From NCBI GenBank assembly GCA_937941765.1, contig CALDGQ010000057.1, forward strand, positions 24,077 through 88,076: a stretch of 64,000 nt of DNA, read 5' to 3'. This DNA is from an uncultured Saprospiraceae bacterium. GTDB taxonomy: Bacteria > Bacteroidota > Bacteroidia > Chitinophagales > Saprospiraceae. This document shows positions 1-8,560 of this stretch, piece after piece (position 1 is the stretch's first letter; every line of letters starts with the position of its first letter). Position numbers and translations under genes: made by a program. The notes below the pieces were generated by a model. The model saw nothing but the letters and a program-made list of their open reading frames with translations, was not told the DNA's origin and ran no database searches.

Positions 1-885
1 CAATGGTCTCGAATGCGAATATTCTCTTTCTTTTCTGATCCCACTTCTTATGGAGTTTATATGGGATATATGGCAGTTTTTTGCATTGTACTTATTTTTG
101 GCCCTACCAAAAAGTGGCAAAAAGTAGTGCTGGGAATATTTGCAAGCATGATGATTTTATCAATGGTATATGCTGGATCAAGAACACCATTCGTATTGGT
201 GCCCGTTGGTTTTGCATTCTACGCAATGGCAACTTTCAAAAAAGAGGTAGTGATAGGTGGACTCGCAGTTGTAATACTTGCAGTCCCCGTTGTTATCAAA
301 GGATCGGCGAGTAGTGCGGTATTATTTAGATTACGTTCTGCATTCCAATCAGACTTAAGCAAAGATACGATGGATGTAAGAAGTGTCAACAGAAAACGAG
401 TACAGCCACATGTTTGGAATCACCCAATCGGTCACGGTATGGGAAGTACTGGAGTTTGGGGAAAACGATTTACTCCAGATTCGTGGTTAGCAAGTTTTGC
501 GCACGATAGTGGATATGTAAGAATTATGGTGGAATTGGGATGGATCGGACTGATGATTTACATGGCCTTTTTGATGGTTGTTATGAAAACGGGTATATAT
601 TACTATATACGAGTCAAGGACCCTGAGATTAAAACTTACTATGCAGCAATATTGTCTGTATTATTTATGTTGGTAGTTGCCAATTATCCACAAGAGGCAA
701 TTTTCTTATTACCGACGAGTATTATATTTTATATTATGTTAGCAATGCTAGTGAGATTAAAAGATTACGATCCGAATTTTAATCCTGAAATGGCAGCGGC
801 GTTAGAACAACAAGAAATTTACGAAGCTGAAACAATTTCAGAAACAACAGTACCAGAAAAAAGAAATAACGAATATTACTTTTGA
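1..885 (+). CDS. O-antigen polymerase/ligase-like membrane protein (5' partial)
   Basis: The reading frame is open to the first base, so the N-terminal part lies outside the window; the first internal ATG is at 13. The visible part has several hydrophobic segments, then a periplasmic-type loop (FAHDSGYVRIMVELG) followed by more membrane spans. This H-[DN]-x-Y-[LV]-x-[IL]-x-[AV]-E-x-G pattern is typical of the Wzy_C / O-antigen ligase family (RfaL/WaaL, Wzy), which polymerises or transfers undecaprenyl-linked glycans in the inner membrane. The C-terminus after about residue 250 is a hydrophilic acidic tail. It lies upstream of and co-directional with a TolC-like gene, near an exopolysaccharide cluster. 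Ligase versus polymerase cannot be decided from sequence alone. Confidence 0.8.
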   Translation, partial: QWSRMRIFSFFSDPTSYGVYMGYMAVFCIVLIFGPTKKWQKVVLGIFASMMILSMVYAGSRTPFVLVPVGFAFYAMATFKKEVVIGGLAVVILAVPVVIKGSASSAVLFRLRSAFQSDLSKDTMDVRSVNRKRVQPHVWNHPIGHGMGSTGVWGKRFTPDSWLASFAHDSGYVRIMVELGWIGLMIYMAFLMVVMKTGIYYYIRVKDPEIKTYYAAILSVLFMLVVANYPQEAIFLLPTSIIFYIMLAMLVRLKDYDPNFNPEMAAALEQQEIYEAETISETTVPEKRNNEYYF

Positions 886-961
886 TTAAAATTTAGTAAA
901 ATTCAATAGGGAAATACATGCTTTTATTAAGACATCCCAATTATTAAACATCTTAGAAACA

Positions 962-1789
962 ATGTTAAAAAGAATATTACCAATCCTTATTTTTTGCTTC
1001 GGCTGCTTTCTTTCCAAAGCACAAGTTATCGACTTTGATACGTTGATCGCACCATTGGAGCAACCGGAAATTCTATTTGAAGATTACCTAGTACAATTAG
1101 CATGGGTCAATAATCCTGAAAATAGAAAATCTGATAACCTAAAAGCCATTGCTGAAAATAATATCAAGTTAGCCAAGTGGGCCTGGGTAGATAATATATT
1201 TGCTACTTTCAATTTGAATCAAGGAAATATTAGACCGAATGTTCTATATGATAATATGGGGCAAGTTATAATTGATCCTGAGACTGATGAACCTGTTAAA
1301 AACAATCAAGTATTCTATCCAGTATGGAACATAACAGCATCCATTCCGCTAGGTACTTTTATTACCAGACCCAAAAGAGTAGAAAATGAAAGAGAGCGAT
1401 TGGCAATGGTACAATTAGATGAAGATCAGAAAAAATTAAGGATTCGGGCTGAAGTGCTAAACGCTTGGGTCAAATATTCTCAAATGGCAGATGTATTGTT
1501 AGCTAGAGTTGCTGCAGAAGAAGATTCAGAAGAGATTTATACATTGATGAGTAATTTATTCAGATCTGGAGAAGAAGATTTCGAATCTTATAATATTGCA
1601 GCGCAAGGTTATCACAATGCTCGTGAAAAAACAATCTTGGTTCAAAATGAAAAACGAATTTATAAATTGCGTTTGGAAGAACTGATTGGTATTTCACTCG
1701 AAAAAGCAAAAGCGTATCACGAACGCAGATACCCATCAAGAAGTAATTCAGTTAGAGATCGATTGAAGAAGAAAAAGAAGAGAAATTAA
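962..1789 (+). CDS. TolC-like outer-membrane/periplasmic protein, short
   Basis: 275 residues with a clear signal peptide (hydrophobic residues 4-18, cleavage probably after SKAQ). The mature part is alpha-helical, with alternating charged heptad-like stretches (DEDQKKLRIRAEVLNAWVKYSQ; then a second long helix from about residue 180), as in the coiled-coil hairpin of TolC/outer-membrane-efflux proteins. It is much shorter than a full TolC (about 430-480 residues) and seems to hold only one of the two usual repeats, so it may be an accessory of the polysaccharide export system rather than an efflux channel. It ends in a basic tail (RLKKKKKRN). It lies 76 bp after the O-antigen ligase-like gene and is followed by a strong terminator. 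Confidence 0.6.
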   Translation: MLKRILPILIFCFGCFLSKAQVIDFDTLIAPLEQPEILFEDYLVQLAWVNNPENRKSDNLKAIAENNIKLAKWAWVDNIFATFNLNQGNIRPNVLYDNMGQVIIDPETDEPVKNNQVFYPVWNITASIPLGTFITRPKRVENERERLAMVQLDEDQKKLRIRAEVLNAWVKYSQMADVLLARVAAEEDSEEIYTLMSNLFRSGEEDFESYNIAAQGYHNAREKTILVQNEKRIYKLRLEELIGISLEKAKAYHERRYPSRSNSVRDRLKKKKKRN

Positions 1790-1791
1790 AC

Positions 1792-1826
1792 AAAAAAGGA
1801 GTTCCGAGAATCGGAACTCCTTTTTT
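1792..1826 (+). terminator. Rho-independent terminator
   Basis: Inverted repeat AAGGAGTTCCGA / TCGGAACTCCTT with a 3-nt loop (GAA), flanked by A and T runs. It starts 3 bp after the TolC-like stop codon and closes that transcription unit; the A/T flanks would allow it to act in both directions. Confidence 0.9.
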
Positions 1827-1983
1827 GTTGTACACAATGTTGCTTCAAGCGTCCCCGATTGAGATGCCGTAAAAACAAATCGCAACTCCATTTGACTTAA
1901 AATGAAGATTAGAAACCAAAAACAATTCCAAAATATCTTATCCGAAACTCGTATCTTCAATGCTTACTTCAATTTAAAAAAAA

Positions 1984-2409
1984 ATGAATCTAAGCTCCAC
2001 ACCAAACGTCAAAGAGAAATTCAAAACGTATCCATCTCATATTCGACCAAAAATAAAACATCTTAGAAAGTTAATATTGGACACCGCGAAGGAACTCAAA
2101 CTCCCAGCATTGGAAGAAACATTGAAATGGGGAGAACCAAGTTACATCGCCAAAAAGGGTAGTACGATCCGCATCGATTGGAAAACAAAAAAGCCAGATC
2201 AATATGCGATTTACTTTAAGTGCACCAGTAAGTTAGTTGTTACATTTATTGAAGTATTTGGTGATAAATTTAATTATGAAAATCATAGAGCGATTTTGTT
2301 CGGATTAAATGATGAAATTCCCGAAAAAGAATTAAAGAAATGTATTGGAGCTGCACTTCGGTATCATAATGTTAAAAATGAGAAAAATTTAGCTATCAAT
2401 TGGTTATGA
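1984..2409 (+). CDS. DUF1801 domain-containing protein
   Basis: 141-residue cytosolic protein without signal or membrane segments. Residues about 15-130 match the DUF1801 (YdhG-like) pattern: an N-terminal helix pair (KIKHLRKLILDTAKEL), the motif EETLKWGEPSY, a beta strand IRIDWKTKKPDQYAIYF and a C-terminal helix ending in RYHNVKN. The family has a known fold but no established biochemical role. The start is the only ATG near the frame opening. Its stop codon lies inside the left arm of a long inverted repeat, so that arm forms the gene's 3' end. Confidence 0.8.
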   Translation: MNLSSTPNVKEKFKTYPSHIRPKIKHLRKLILDTAKELKLPALEETLKWGEPSYIAKKGSTIRIDWKTKKPDQYAIYFKCTSKLVVTFIEVFGDKFNYENHRAILFGLNDEIPEKELKKCIGAALRYHNVKNEKNLAINWL

Positions 2410-2607
2410 TGTATGATTTTGTGATGTATGATATGACCGTTATTTCGTGTGCATGCGTGAGACTGTGCGAAAATAGAATACAAACGCCAAGAGGTTAGAA
2501 ACCTTTGGCTCGGTTAAACACAACCAACTTTCGTGCATTTTCGCACAGTCTGGCGTGCTCACGCAATGTCGTCATATCATACATCATACATCATAAAATC
2601 ATAAAAT
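2404..2607. repeat. Long imperfect inverted repeat A
   Basis: The left arm runs from the stop codon of the DUF1801 gene to about 2476 and the right arm from about 2534 to 2607. Matching blocks are ATGTATGATATGAC against GTCATATCATACAT, GCGTGAG against CTCACGC, and AGACTGTGCGAAAAT against ATTTTCGCACAGTCT. The central loop (about 2477-2533) contains a further small hairpin, AGGTT/AACCT. The AGACTGTGCGAA block recurs in the larger element at 15355-15684. There is no ORF or transposase inside. It separates the DUF1801 gene from the M90 peptidase gene. Confidence 0.85.
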
Positions 2608-2627
2608 CAATCTATCAAAAAATAGAA

Positions 2628-3446
2628 ATGGATTACTTCAAAATATTACTGGTTTTATTAATAGGGATTGCATTGTTACGATTTGTGCATGTAAAGTTTA
2701 GTAAAAAATGGGTGGAACCAAATGAGAAAAAGATTCCTAAAAAGTGGAGAACGATTCTCAAAAAAGAAGTCAGTTTTTACAACAAATTAAAAAAAGAAGA
2801 AAAAGCGCTTTTCGAATTCAAGATTCAAGAATTTGTAGCCAATTGTGAGATAGTGGGAGCGAAGACGATTATTACCGATTTGGATAAAGTGCTAGTGGCG
2901 GCAAGTGCGGTTATTCCTATCTTCGCATTTCCAGAATGGAAGTATAAAAATCTTGAAACAGTCATAATTTATGAGGACACTTTCAATTTGGACTTTGAGA
3001 CCGATGGAGAAGATCGAAATATATTAGGAATGGTCGGAACCGGATATATGGAACGCAAAATGATATTGTCCAAAAAAGCACTTCGGAAAGGATTCAAAAA
3101 TGAAACAGATAAACGGAATACGGCCATTCATGAGTTTGTACATCTTATCGACAAAATGGATGGTAGTGTAGATGGTATCCCAAAAGTATTGTTGGAAAAA
3201 CAATATGTGATTCCATGGATTGACATGATAGAACGGAAATTGGAAGAAATTGCAAAAGATAAGAGTGACATCAATCCATATGCAGCAACTGGTCGAGAAG
3301 AATTTTTTGCAGTGCTTAGTGAATACTTTTTTGAGACGCCATTATTATTGAAAAAGAAACATCCTCAGTTATATGAAATGTTGGAAGAGATTTTTGATCA
3401 GGATTTGATTGGGATGCATAAGAATTTCCGGAAGGGTGGCGCTTGA
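2628..3446 (+). CDS. M90-family (MtfA-like) zinc peptidase
   Basis: From the ATG at 2628 the product has 272 residues; an upstream in-frame extension to 2505 would run through the inverted repeat and is rejected. It begins with a membrane anchor (residues 4-20), followed by a cytoplasmic domain. HEFVH (residues 168-172), in the context AIHEFVHLIDKMDG, is the zinc-binding HExxH of the M90 family (E. coli MtfA, which binds the glucose repressor Mlc), and the GREEFFAVLSEYFFE segment supplies the downstream family motif with a probable third ligand Glu. The N-terminal anchor is usual for Bacteroidota homologues. The role in a cell without a PTS/Mlc system is unknown. Confidence 0.85.
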   Translation: MDYFKILLVLLIGIALLRFVHVKFSKKWVEPNEKKIPKKWRTILKKEVSFYNKLKKEEKALFEFKIQEFVANCEIVGAKTIITDLDKVLVAASAVIPIFAFPEWKYKNLETVIIYEDTFNLDFETDGEDRNILGMVGTGYMERKMILSKKALRKGFKNETDKRNTAIHEFVHLIDKMDGSVDGIPKVLLEKQYVIPWIDMIERKLEEIAKDKSDINPYAATGREEFFAVLSEYFFETPLLLKKKHPQLYEMLEEIFDQDLIGMHKNFRKGGA

Positions 3447-3486
3447 TAAGGTTTTATTTTTATTTATCCTTTTACCTCTTTAGAAA

Positions 3487-3845
3487 GCTACCTTTTTACT
3501 ACGATTTCCCCGCGTAACAAGTTCACGTAGGGATATTTAGAAGTAACAATTTCTGAATTTCGGAATCATTTTGGACGCACTAAATACGACTTTCATTTAA
3601 ACTGAATAATCGTCAATGTCCCAACTTTGCGTAGTTTGATTTTTCGAGGAGTCTAGTTCTTTTTCTTTTTTCATTGCCAAAAAAGAAACAAAAAGTCTAG
3701 ATTTTATAAACTCCTCCGTCGAACATATAAAATCGGCCTCCCGCTACAAAATCCAAGTTTATGTTTATCTGAACTGAATTTGCAACAATTTGAATACGTT
3801 GCTTACCTTTTTACTACGATTACCCCGCGTAACAAGTTCACGTAG
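3487..3845. repeat. Repeat-rich intergenic block with a duplicated ~43-bp unit
   Basis: The 530-bp gap 3447-3975 contains no credible gene. A ~43-bp unit occurs twice in the same orientation, at 3487-3530 and 3801-3845, with the core CCGCGTAACAAGTTCACGTAG in both and one or two differences elsewhere. Between them lies a palindromic stretch (3643-3723) with outer arms TTCGAGGAGT / ACTCCTCCGTCGAA and an inner CTTTTTCTTTTTT / AAAAAAGAAACAAAAAG hairpin. A compact hairpin ATCCGCC-TTC-GGCGGAT is at 3876-3892. The layout resembles the remains of a small non-autonomous repeat flanked by direct copies. Confidence 0.7.
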
Positions 3846-3911
3846 CACCCTTCATTTTTTTAAAAGGAAGGGCCTATCCGCCTTCGGCGGATTAGAGGAT
3901 GGATCAAGATC

Positions 3912-3944
3912 AAAAAAAACGTGTTGCAATCAAACAACACGTTT
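3912..3944 (-). terminator. Rho-independent terminator of the minus-strand polysaccharide cluster
   Basis: On the minus strand a 10-bp stem AAACGTGTTG/CAACACGTTT with a 7-8-nt loop is followed by a run of eight T. It is 31 bp beyond the stop codon of the lipoprotein gene 3976-5019 and probably ends the long minus-strand transcription unit. Confidence 0.85.
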
Positions 3945-3975
3945 CCAAAAAAACTAAATTTAAGTTTTTATTTTA

Positions 3976-5019
3976 TTACTTCAAAGGAACTTCCGTCCCG
4001 ATAGTGTGCAACTCATTATCAATGGTCATATAATATCGATCATCAAATAAAACAATATTATTGTAAATGGTATTGTTGTCAGGAAAAGAAGAAGGATAAT
4101 AAATTTCAGAACCTTCTGCTAGATCTTCAACATACTTGAACGGCCAACCCATACTTAAATGAGAGAACAATTCATCACCCACCATCTCAACATTATTCAA
4201 GTTGGATTCATGCCACATCCGCTGCCAATGTTCGCCAGTCTCAGAAGTAAAGAAGTCGTGAAAAAATAATCCGGTAGCGTAATACATGGAATCTTGTTTG
4301 AAAAAGTCAACGGTCCAATGAGGAAACAATTGATCTGCTTCGCTCATTGCATCATTGAATCGGTAACCACCAGTATAAGCAGATGCATAAAACAAACCAT
4401 CCATAAAGCGCATGTTTGTAAGTGATCCAAAGTCAGCAGGCATTTCAATAGCTGCAACTTCTTTCGCTAATGAGATATCAACAATTTGTGTTTTCTGCGC
4501 ATTCAACTGAATGTCGAAAATGAAGAAATGATAATTGAAATCTGGATAAACCAATGCAGGTAATGCAAACTGAGTTCCATCTGTGTTAAAGACACCAGGC
4601 GATCTAGTTTGTGTTTCAAAAATAACTGTTTTGCCAGCCTCAGTAACTAAATCATCACTTGAAAATTCCATGATCTCATCTGGATTATTTACCAAATGAA
4701 ATGAAACCACATCTTTAAAATTGCCATCTTTTTTCATATATGCGTAAACAAAGTCTGACAAAATAGGTCGTCCATAAATCAAATCACTGACCGCCCTTTT
4801 TTCTAAAATATTGAAAGATTTGCCAACTCTGAAAAATTCTGTATTGGATATCAACAATAACTCATTGGTAGTCGCATGAGCGTTGAGGATTCGATTATTC
4901 ATAGCAACATCTGTATTCTCCCATCCTCGATTGGCATTGCCATCACCATCGCCGTTATCTCTTTTACAAGAAGAAAAACTTAGGAGTGCTATCGCCAAAA
5001 TTAATAGTGCGTAACGCAT
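3976..5019 (-). CDS. Putative lipoprotein of unknown function
   Basis: 347 residues with a lipoprotein signal (MRYALLILAIALLSFSSCKR, Cys at residue 18) followed by a Gly/Asp/Asn-rich linker. The rest is soluble and mostly beta, with repeated short strand patterns such as NELLLISNTEFFRVGK and NNIVLFDDRYYMTIDNELH, so a beta-propeller-like fold is possible, but I recognise no family. It is the last gene of the minus-strand polysaccharide cluster, 167 bp after the SGNH-like gene and just before a strong terminator, so co-transcription is possible but not shown. Confidence 0.7.
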   Translation of the reverse strand: MRYALLILAIALLSFSSCKRDNGDGDGNANRGWENTDVAMNNRILNAHATTNELLLISNTEFFRVGKSFNILEKRAVSDLIYGRPILSDFVYAYMKKDGNFKDVVSFHLVNNPDEIMEFSSDDLVTEAGKTVIFETQTRSPGVFNTDGTQFALPALVYPDFNYHFFIFDIQLNAQKTQIVDISLAKEVAAIEMPADFGSLTNMRFMDGLFYASAYTGGYRFNDAMSEADQLFPHWTVDFFKQDSMYYATGLFFHDFFTSETGEHWQRMWHESNLNNVEMVGDELFSHLSMGWPFKYVEDLAEGSEIYYPSSFPDNNTIYNNIVLFDDRYYMTIDNELHTIGTEVPLK

Positions 5020-5186
5020 GATTATTTTTTATTAAAATGTTTGGTAAAAGAAATGCAGATTGTATTATAAAATCTGTTATAGTTCAATCTGTATCATTTG
5101 GAGGGGGAACTTTAAAGTACAAAATTTGGGTACTTCAAAATTACGATAATTTCGAGAAAGATGCAGAATTATAGTTGGATATGACG

Positions 5187-6089
5187 TTATTTTAACTTCA
5201 TAGTCTCCTGAGCTTTAAGGCTTCCAAAAATTCCATCTTTTATTAACTCATCAATGTACAATCTTGCACCAGATTTGTTGAGATGTTGATAATCTCCAAA
5301 TCCGTCGATGTCGGTGACTGACTTTGAATAATTATAGACTTTCTCACCAGTAGCCTTTTCGACAGTAGATTTGAAGTCAGCTAAGTTCATAATCCGATCT
5401 GCGAATGCAGGGAAATATGGATTGATAACCAATTTGACTTTAACACCTTTCTCTTTAGCCATTTTAATGACACGATTCAATGCAGGCATGGCAGGTTCCG
5501 GAATTGTAATGTTGTATTCAGGATAATTTACTGCATCGTCTGCAATATTTTGTAAAATTCTTCGGTCCAACAACCAATCTTCATCACTCTTATTTAAGTA
5601 AGTTAAAGAGCGTTGGAAGACTTCACTATTGTATCGGTACAAATGCGTCAGAATAGTAGCATTCGCCATTGTCGTTGAAGTATCTCGAATTAATTGTCGA
5701 ATGCGAGGAGAGTAGGGACCATACATATTGAACCCAGCTACCAACTGATTGTTCATTCGGTCGCACATTGTTACGTCAAGTAGCATTAAGTCCGGTGCTT
5801 TATTTTTTTCTAAATAATCACCAACCAATGCTTCTGCCAAATCAATCGGCATACCATTGTAACTTAAATTGAAAGTAGAACGAGAAGTTTTTTTCTCAAT
5901 ATAAGGTTGATAAAACATCAAGCCTCGTGAATTTCCAACCAATAATATATCAGCGTCAATATCTTGTTGATACATTCTTGAATAACGGAATTGGCTTTTC
6001 TCGGCCAACGACTTGAGAATATATCCTCCAACCCGATCTCCTAAGAAGAAAAGTGCAATCAAAGCGAATATCCAAATAACTTTTTTCAA
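5187..6089 (-). CDS. SGNH/AlgX-DltD-like protein paired with the MBOAT acyltransferase
   Basis: 300 residues. Residues 3-18 form an N-terminal membrane anchor/signal. The block ADILLVGNSRGLMFYQP carries the GNSR form of the SGNH block I (putative nucleophile Ser), and DYQHLNKSGARLYIDEL supplies the C-terminal D-x-x-H catalytic pair. This architecture is found in membrane-tethered SGNH partners of MBOAT proteins (AlgJ/AlgX, DltD, PatB-like), which move acyl groups onto extracytoplasmic polysaccharide. Its start is 14 bp after the MBOAT stop codon on the same strand, strongly suggesting one acylation unit. The acceptor polymer is inferred from context. Confidence 0.8.
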   Translation of the reverse strand: MKKVIWIFALIALFFLGDRVGGYILKSLAEKSQFRYSRMYQQDIDADILLVGNSRGLMFYQPYIEKKTSRSTFNLSYNGMPIDLAEALVGDYLEKNKAPDLMLLDVTMCDRMNNQLVAGFNMYGPYSPRIRQLIRDTSTTMANATILTHLYRYNSEVFQRSLTYLNKSDEDWLLDRRILQNIADDAVNYPEYNITIPEPAMPALNRVIKMAKEKGVKVKLVINPYFPAFADRIMNLADFKSTVEKATGEKVYNYSKSVTDIDGFGDYQHLNKSGARLYIDELIKDGIFGSLKAQETMKLK

Positions 6090-6103
6090 TGCTATTTAAT
6101 TTT

Positions 6104-7708
6104 CTAAAATTGGAAATATATAAATGAATTTGCTCCAAAGCTACCAAAGAATGCAATAATCCATAGGATCGTTGCAAATGAAATAACTCTAAATACAGGA
6201 TTCGTTTTTATTAAACTACTAAAATCAAATTTGAAGTCAGCGATTTCTACAAATAATAATGTCGCAATTAATATGACTCCTTTGGCTACCATGAATTTGT
6301 TGATGACCGTTCCAAAACTCATACCTTCGAACGCAGCGATACCCGCAATGTATTGACTTGCAATATCGAAATCATCAATACCTAATAGCAGTTGTTCTTT
6401 AGATGCTTTTGCTCTGAAAAATACCCAAGCCAAACAAGTGAAAAAGTAAACCATCGCAATATCACCAGCCACTACAATCGGTCTAGGAATTCGTAACGTT
6501 TGAACAAACTTCTTATAATAAGGTCCAATCAATCTTTGAACAATTAAATAAGTTCCATGTAAGTATCCCCATACTGCAAATGCCCAACTTGCTCCGTGCC
6601 ACAACCCTCCTAAAAACATCGTAATTACGAGATTCATATAAGTGAAAACTTCAACTTTGTTTTTGATATCTTTTTTGGCAAATCGGAATATGAAAGCGAA
6701 GACGACTCCATAAACTAAAATCAGCCAATACCATCCGGAAAGAAAGACAGGAATAATCAACGCAATTATTGTAAAGAAGTAAGATCCAAATCCACCACCA
6801 CGATTTCCACCTAAAGGAATGTATAAGTAATCTCTCAACCAACTCGACAAACTGATATGCCAACGGTTCCAAAATTCACTAAAGTTTTTAGAGAAATAAG
6901 GAGTCTTAAAATTATCTGGAAAATCAAATCCTAAAATTCTAGCCAATCCAATAGCAATGTCTGAGTATCCGGAGAAATCACAATAAATTTGGAATGAATA
7001 AAAGACAATTCCGATGATTAAATGAAGAGATGAAAAACCTTCAGGTGCTGCAAAACATTGATCTACAAATGGTGCCAATGAATCTGCAACGGCAACTTTC
7101 TTAAAGAATCCCCAAAGCATCTGACCTAAACCACTTGTGATTCGATCCCAATTAAATTTACGAGCACCACCACTAAATTGTGGAAGGAAGTCAATCGCAC
7201 GAACAATCGGACCTGCCACCAATTGAGGAAAAAACGAAATGAAAGTAGCGAATTTTATAAAATCAGGTTCAACTTTAATCTTTTTGAAATAGACATCTAT
7301 TGTATAAGACATAGATTGGAAAGTGTAAAACGAAATCCCAACAGGCAATACAATATTTAGCGTGTTGTAGCCGACATCGACCCCAACACTTTGCATGGCG
7401 GCATCAAAAGAGCCGATAAAGAAATTAAAGTATTTGAAAAATGCAAGAAAACCTAGATTCACTACCATACTGATGATGAGTAGTTGTTTTCGTTTGGCTT
7501 GATCGTTTTCGCCTTGCATTTTTAAACCGACGAAATAGTCGATACAAGTAGAAAATAAAATCAAACTCAAGAAACGATAATCCCACCACCCATAAAAGAA
7601 GTAACTTCCAACAAGGCATAGCCATAGCTGTCCTTTTTCCTTCAGGTTGAAATAGATTGGAAGAAAAATTCCAATAAAAACCAGAAATGCGATACTATTA
7701 AATATCAT
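6104..7708 (-). CDS. MBOAT family O-acyltransferase (AlgI/DltB/PatA-like)
   Basis: 534 residues with about 11-12 predicted membrane segments. It shows the AlgI-type signature blocks: an N-terminal YYFFYGWWDYRF-like segment, NFSEFWNRWHISLSSWLRDYLYIPLGGNR, and the two conserved MBOAT histidines in GGLWHGASWAFAVWGYLHG. Family members carry acyl groups across the inner membrane to an extracytoplasmic SGNH partner. The gene starts 4 bp after the GDSL-hydrolase stop codon and is followed 14 bp later by the AlgX-like gene, so the three form a tight acylation/deacylation cassette inside an exopolysaccharide cluster. Acetyl as the acyl group is inference. Confidence 0.92.
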   Translation of the reverse strand: MIFNSIAFLVFIGIFLPIYFNLKEKGQLWLCLVGSYFFYGWWDYRFLSLILFSTCIDYFVGLKMQGENDQAKRKQLLIISMVVNLGFLAFFKYFNFFIGSFDAAMQSVGVDVGYNTLNIVLPVGISFYTFQSMSYTIDVYFKKIKVEPDFIKFATFISFFPQLVAGPIVRAIDFLPQFSGGARKFNWDRITSGLGQMLWGFFKKVAVADSLAPFVDQCFAAPEGFSSLHLIIGIVFYSFQIYCDFSGYSDIAIGLARILGFDFPDNFKTPYFSKNFSEFWNRWHISLSSWLRDYLYIPLGGNRGGGFGSYFFTIIALIIPVFLSGWYWLILVYGVVFAFIFRFAKKDIKNKVEVFTYMNLVITMFLGGLWHGASWAFAVWGYLHGTYLIVQRLIGPYYKKFVQTLRIPRPIVVAGDIAMVYFFTCLAWVFFRAKASKEQLLLGIDDFDIASQYIAGIAAFEGMSFGTVINKFMVAKGVILIATLLFVEIADFKFDFSSLIKTNPVFRVISFATILWIIAFFGSFGANSFIYFQF

Positions 7709-7712
7709 TTAC

Positions 7713-8408
7713 TCAATTCACTTTATCGATGATTGCATTTTTCCAATGCATATAAGCTGCTCCATTTAGATGAATACCGTCTGAAGTAAATTCAATTTTG
7801 AGACGACCATTTTGATCTTTAAAAATGGAGTGCAAATCTATATATTCTAATCCAAAATCAACAGCAGTTTTCTTAATGTTATCATTAATTGCAATAACAT
7901 CTTGATTGGTAACCATTGTTTTTCTTACCAACTCATTGATCGGCAAGATACTTTGCAAATACAAGGTGGTTTCTGGACTTCTTTTCATAATTTCCTCTAC
8001 CAATTCCCGATGCAAAGCACCAATTTTTGGAGGACGATGATTGATTAGACTATTCAAACCAATCATTAAAAATATCTTTTTAGGTTTAGACGATACAACT
8101 TCTTCCAGTCTGCGCATGACTCCTTCAATACCATCTCCATTAATCCCTCTGTTTTTTACGTTCGGATTGGCGAAAAGTTCACTCCATTCACCACCTTCCG
8201 TAATGCTATCTCCTAAAAAGATAATTTCCTGATTTCCATTGGGTAAGCGATTAAAATAGTCCGAACGATGCTCATAAGCAGCTCCGACTCCTCGATTCGC
8301 CATTTTATATTTGATGTATGAAAAACCACCTAATTTATTCATTATAAACAACCCGGTTGCAATTCCCGCAAAATTAAGCAGTAGAGATATGATCAATATT
8401 TTCTTCAC
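7713..8408 (-). CDS. SGNH/GDSL hydrolase (putative esterase)
   Basis: 231 residues with an N-terminal anchor or signal (residues 4-23). All four classical blocks are visible: GDSITEGGEW (block I, nucleophile Ser), RGINGDGIEGV (block II Gly), MIGLNSLINH (block III, G-x-N) and SDGIHLNGAAY (block V, D-x-x-H). This is a complete GDSL catalytic set, close to the TesA/PAF-acetylhydrolase type seen in polysaccharide acetyl-esterases. It lies 4 bp upstream of the MBOAT gene on the same strand, so it probably removes or edits acyl groups on the same polymer; that role is inference. Confidence 0.85.
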   Translation of the reverse strand: MKKILIISLLLNFAGIATGLFIMNKLGGFSYIKYKMANRGVGAAYEHRSDYFNRLPNGNQEIIFLGDSITEGGEWSELFANPNVKNRGINGDGIEGVMRRLEEVVSSKPKKIFLMIGLNSLINHRPPKIGALHRELVEEIMKRSPETTLYLQSILPINELVRKTMVTNQDVIAINDNIKKTAVDFGLEYIDLHSIFKDQNGRLKIEFTSDGIHLNGAAYMHWKNAIIDKVN

Positions 8409-8560
8409 GTCGATTTGAGGGACTTATTAGATTTAAGTGACAATTAAGCTGTCAAGTATATTTTTCACATCATTGTTTTCAAAATAAAAGTACTTTGTAA
8501 TTCAAAGTTACATATAAAATGGGAATATTTCAAAATTTATTTTGTGGTGGATAAATAGGT

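Noticed and set aside
2505..2627. N-terminal extension of the M90 peptidase frame
   Set aside because: It is encoded by the right arm of an inverted repeat and has no protein similarity; the ATG at 2628 gives the expected membrane-anchor start.
3447..3975. Possible CRISPR array or transposase remnant in the repeat-rich gap
   Set aside because: There are only two copies of the 43-bp unit, spaced 315 bp apart, and no transposase-like frame; a CRISPR array needs regular short spacers.
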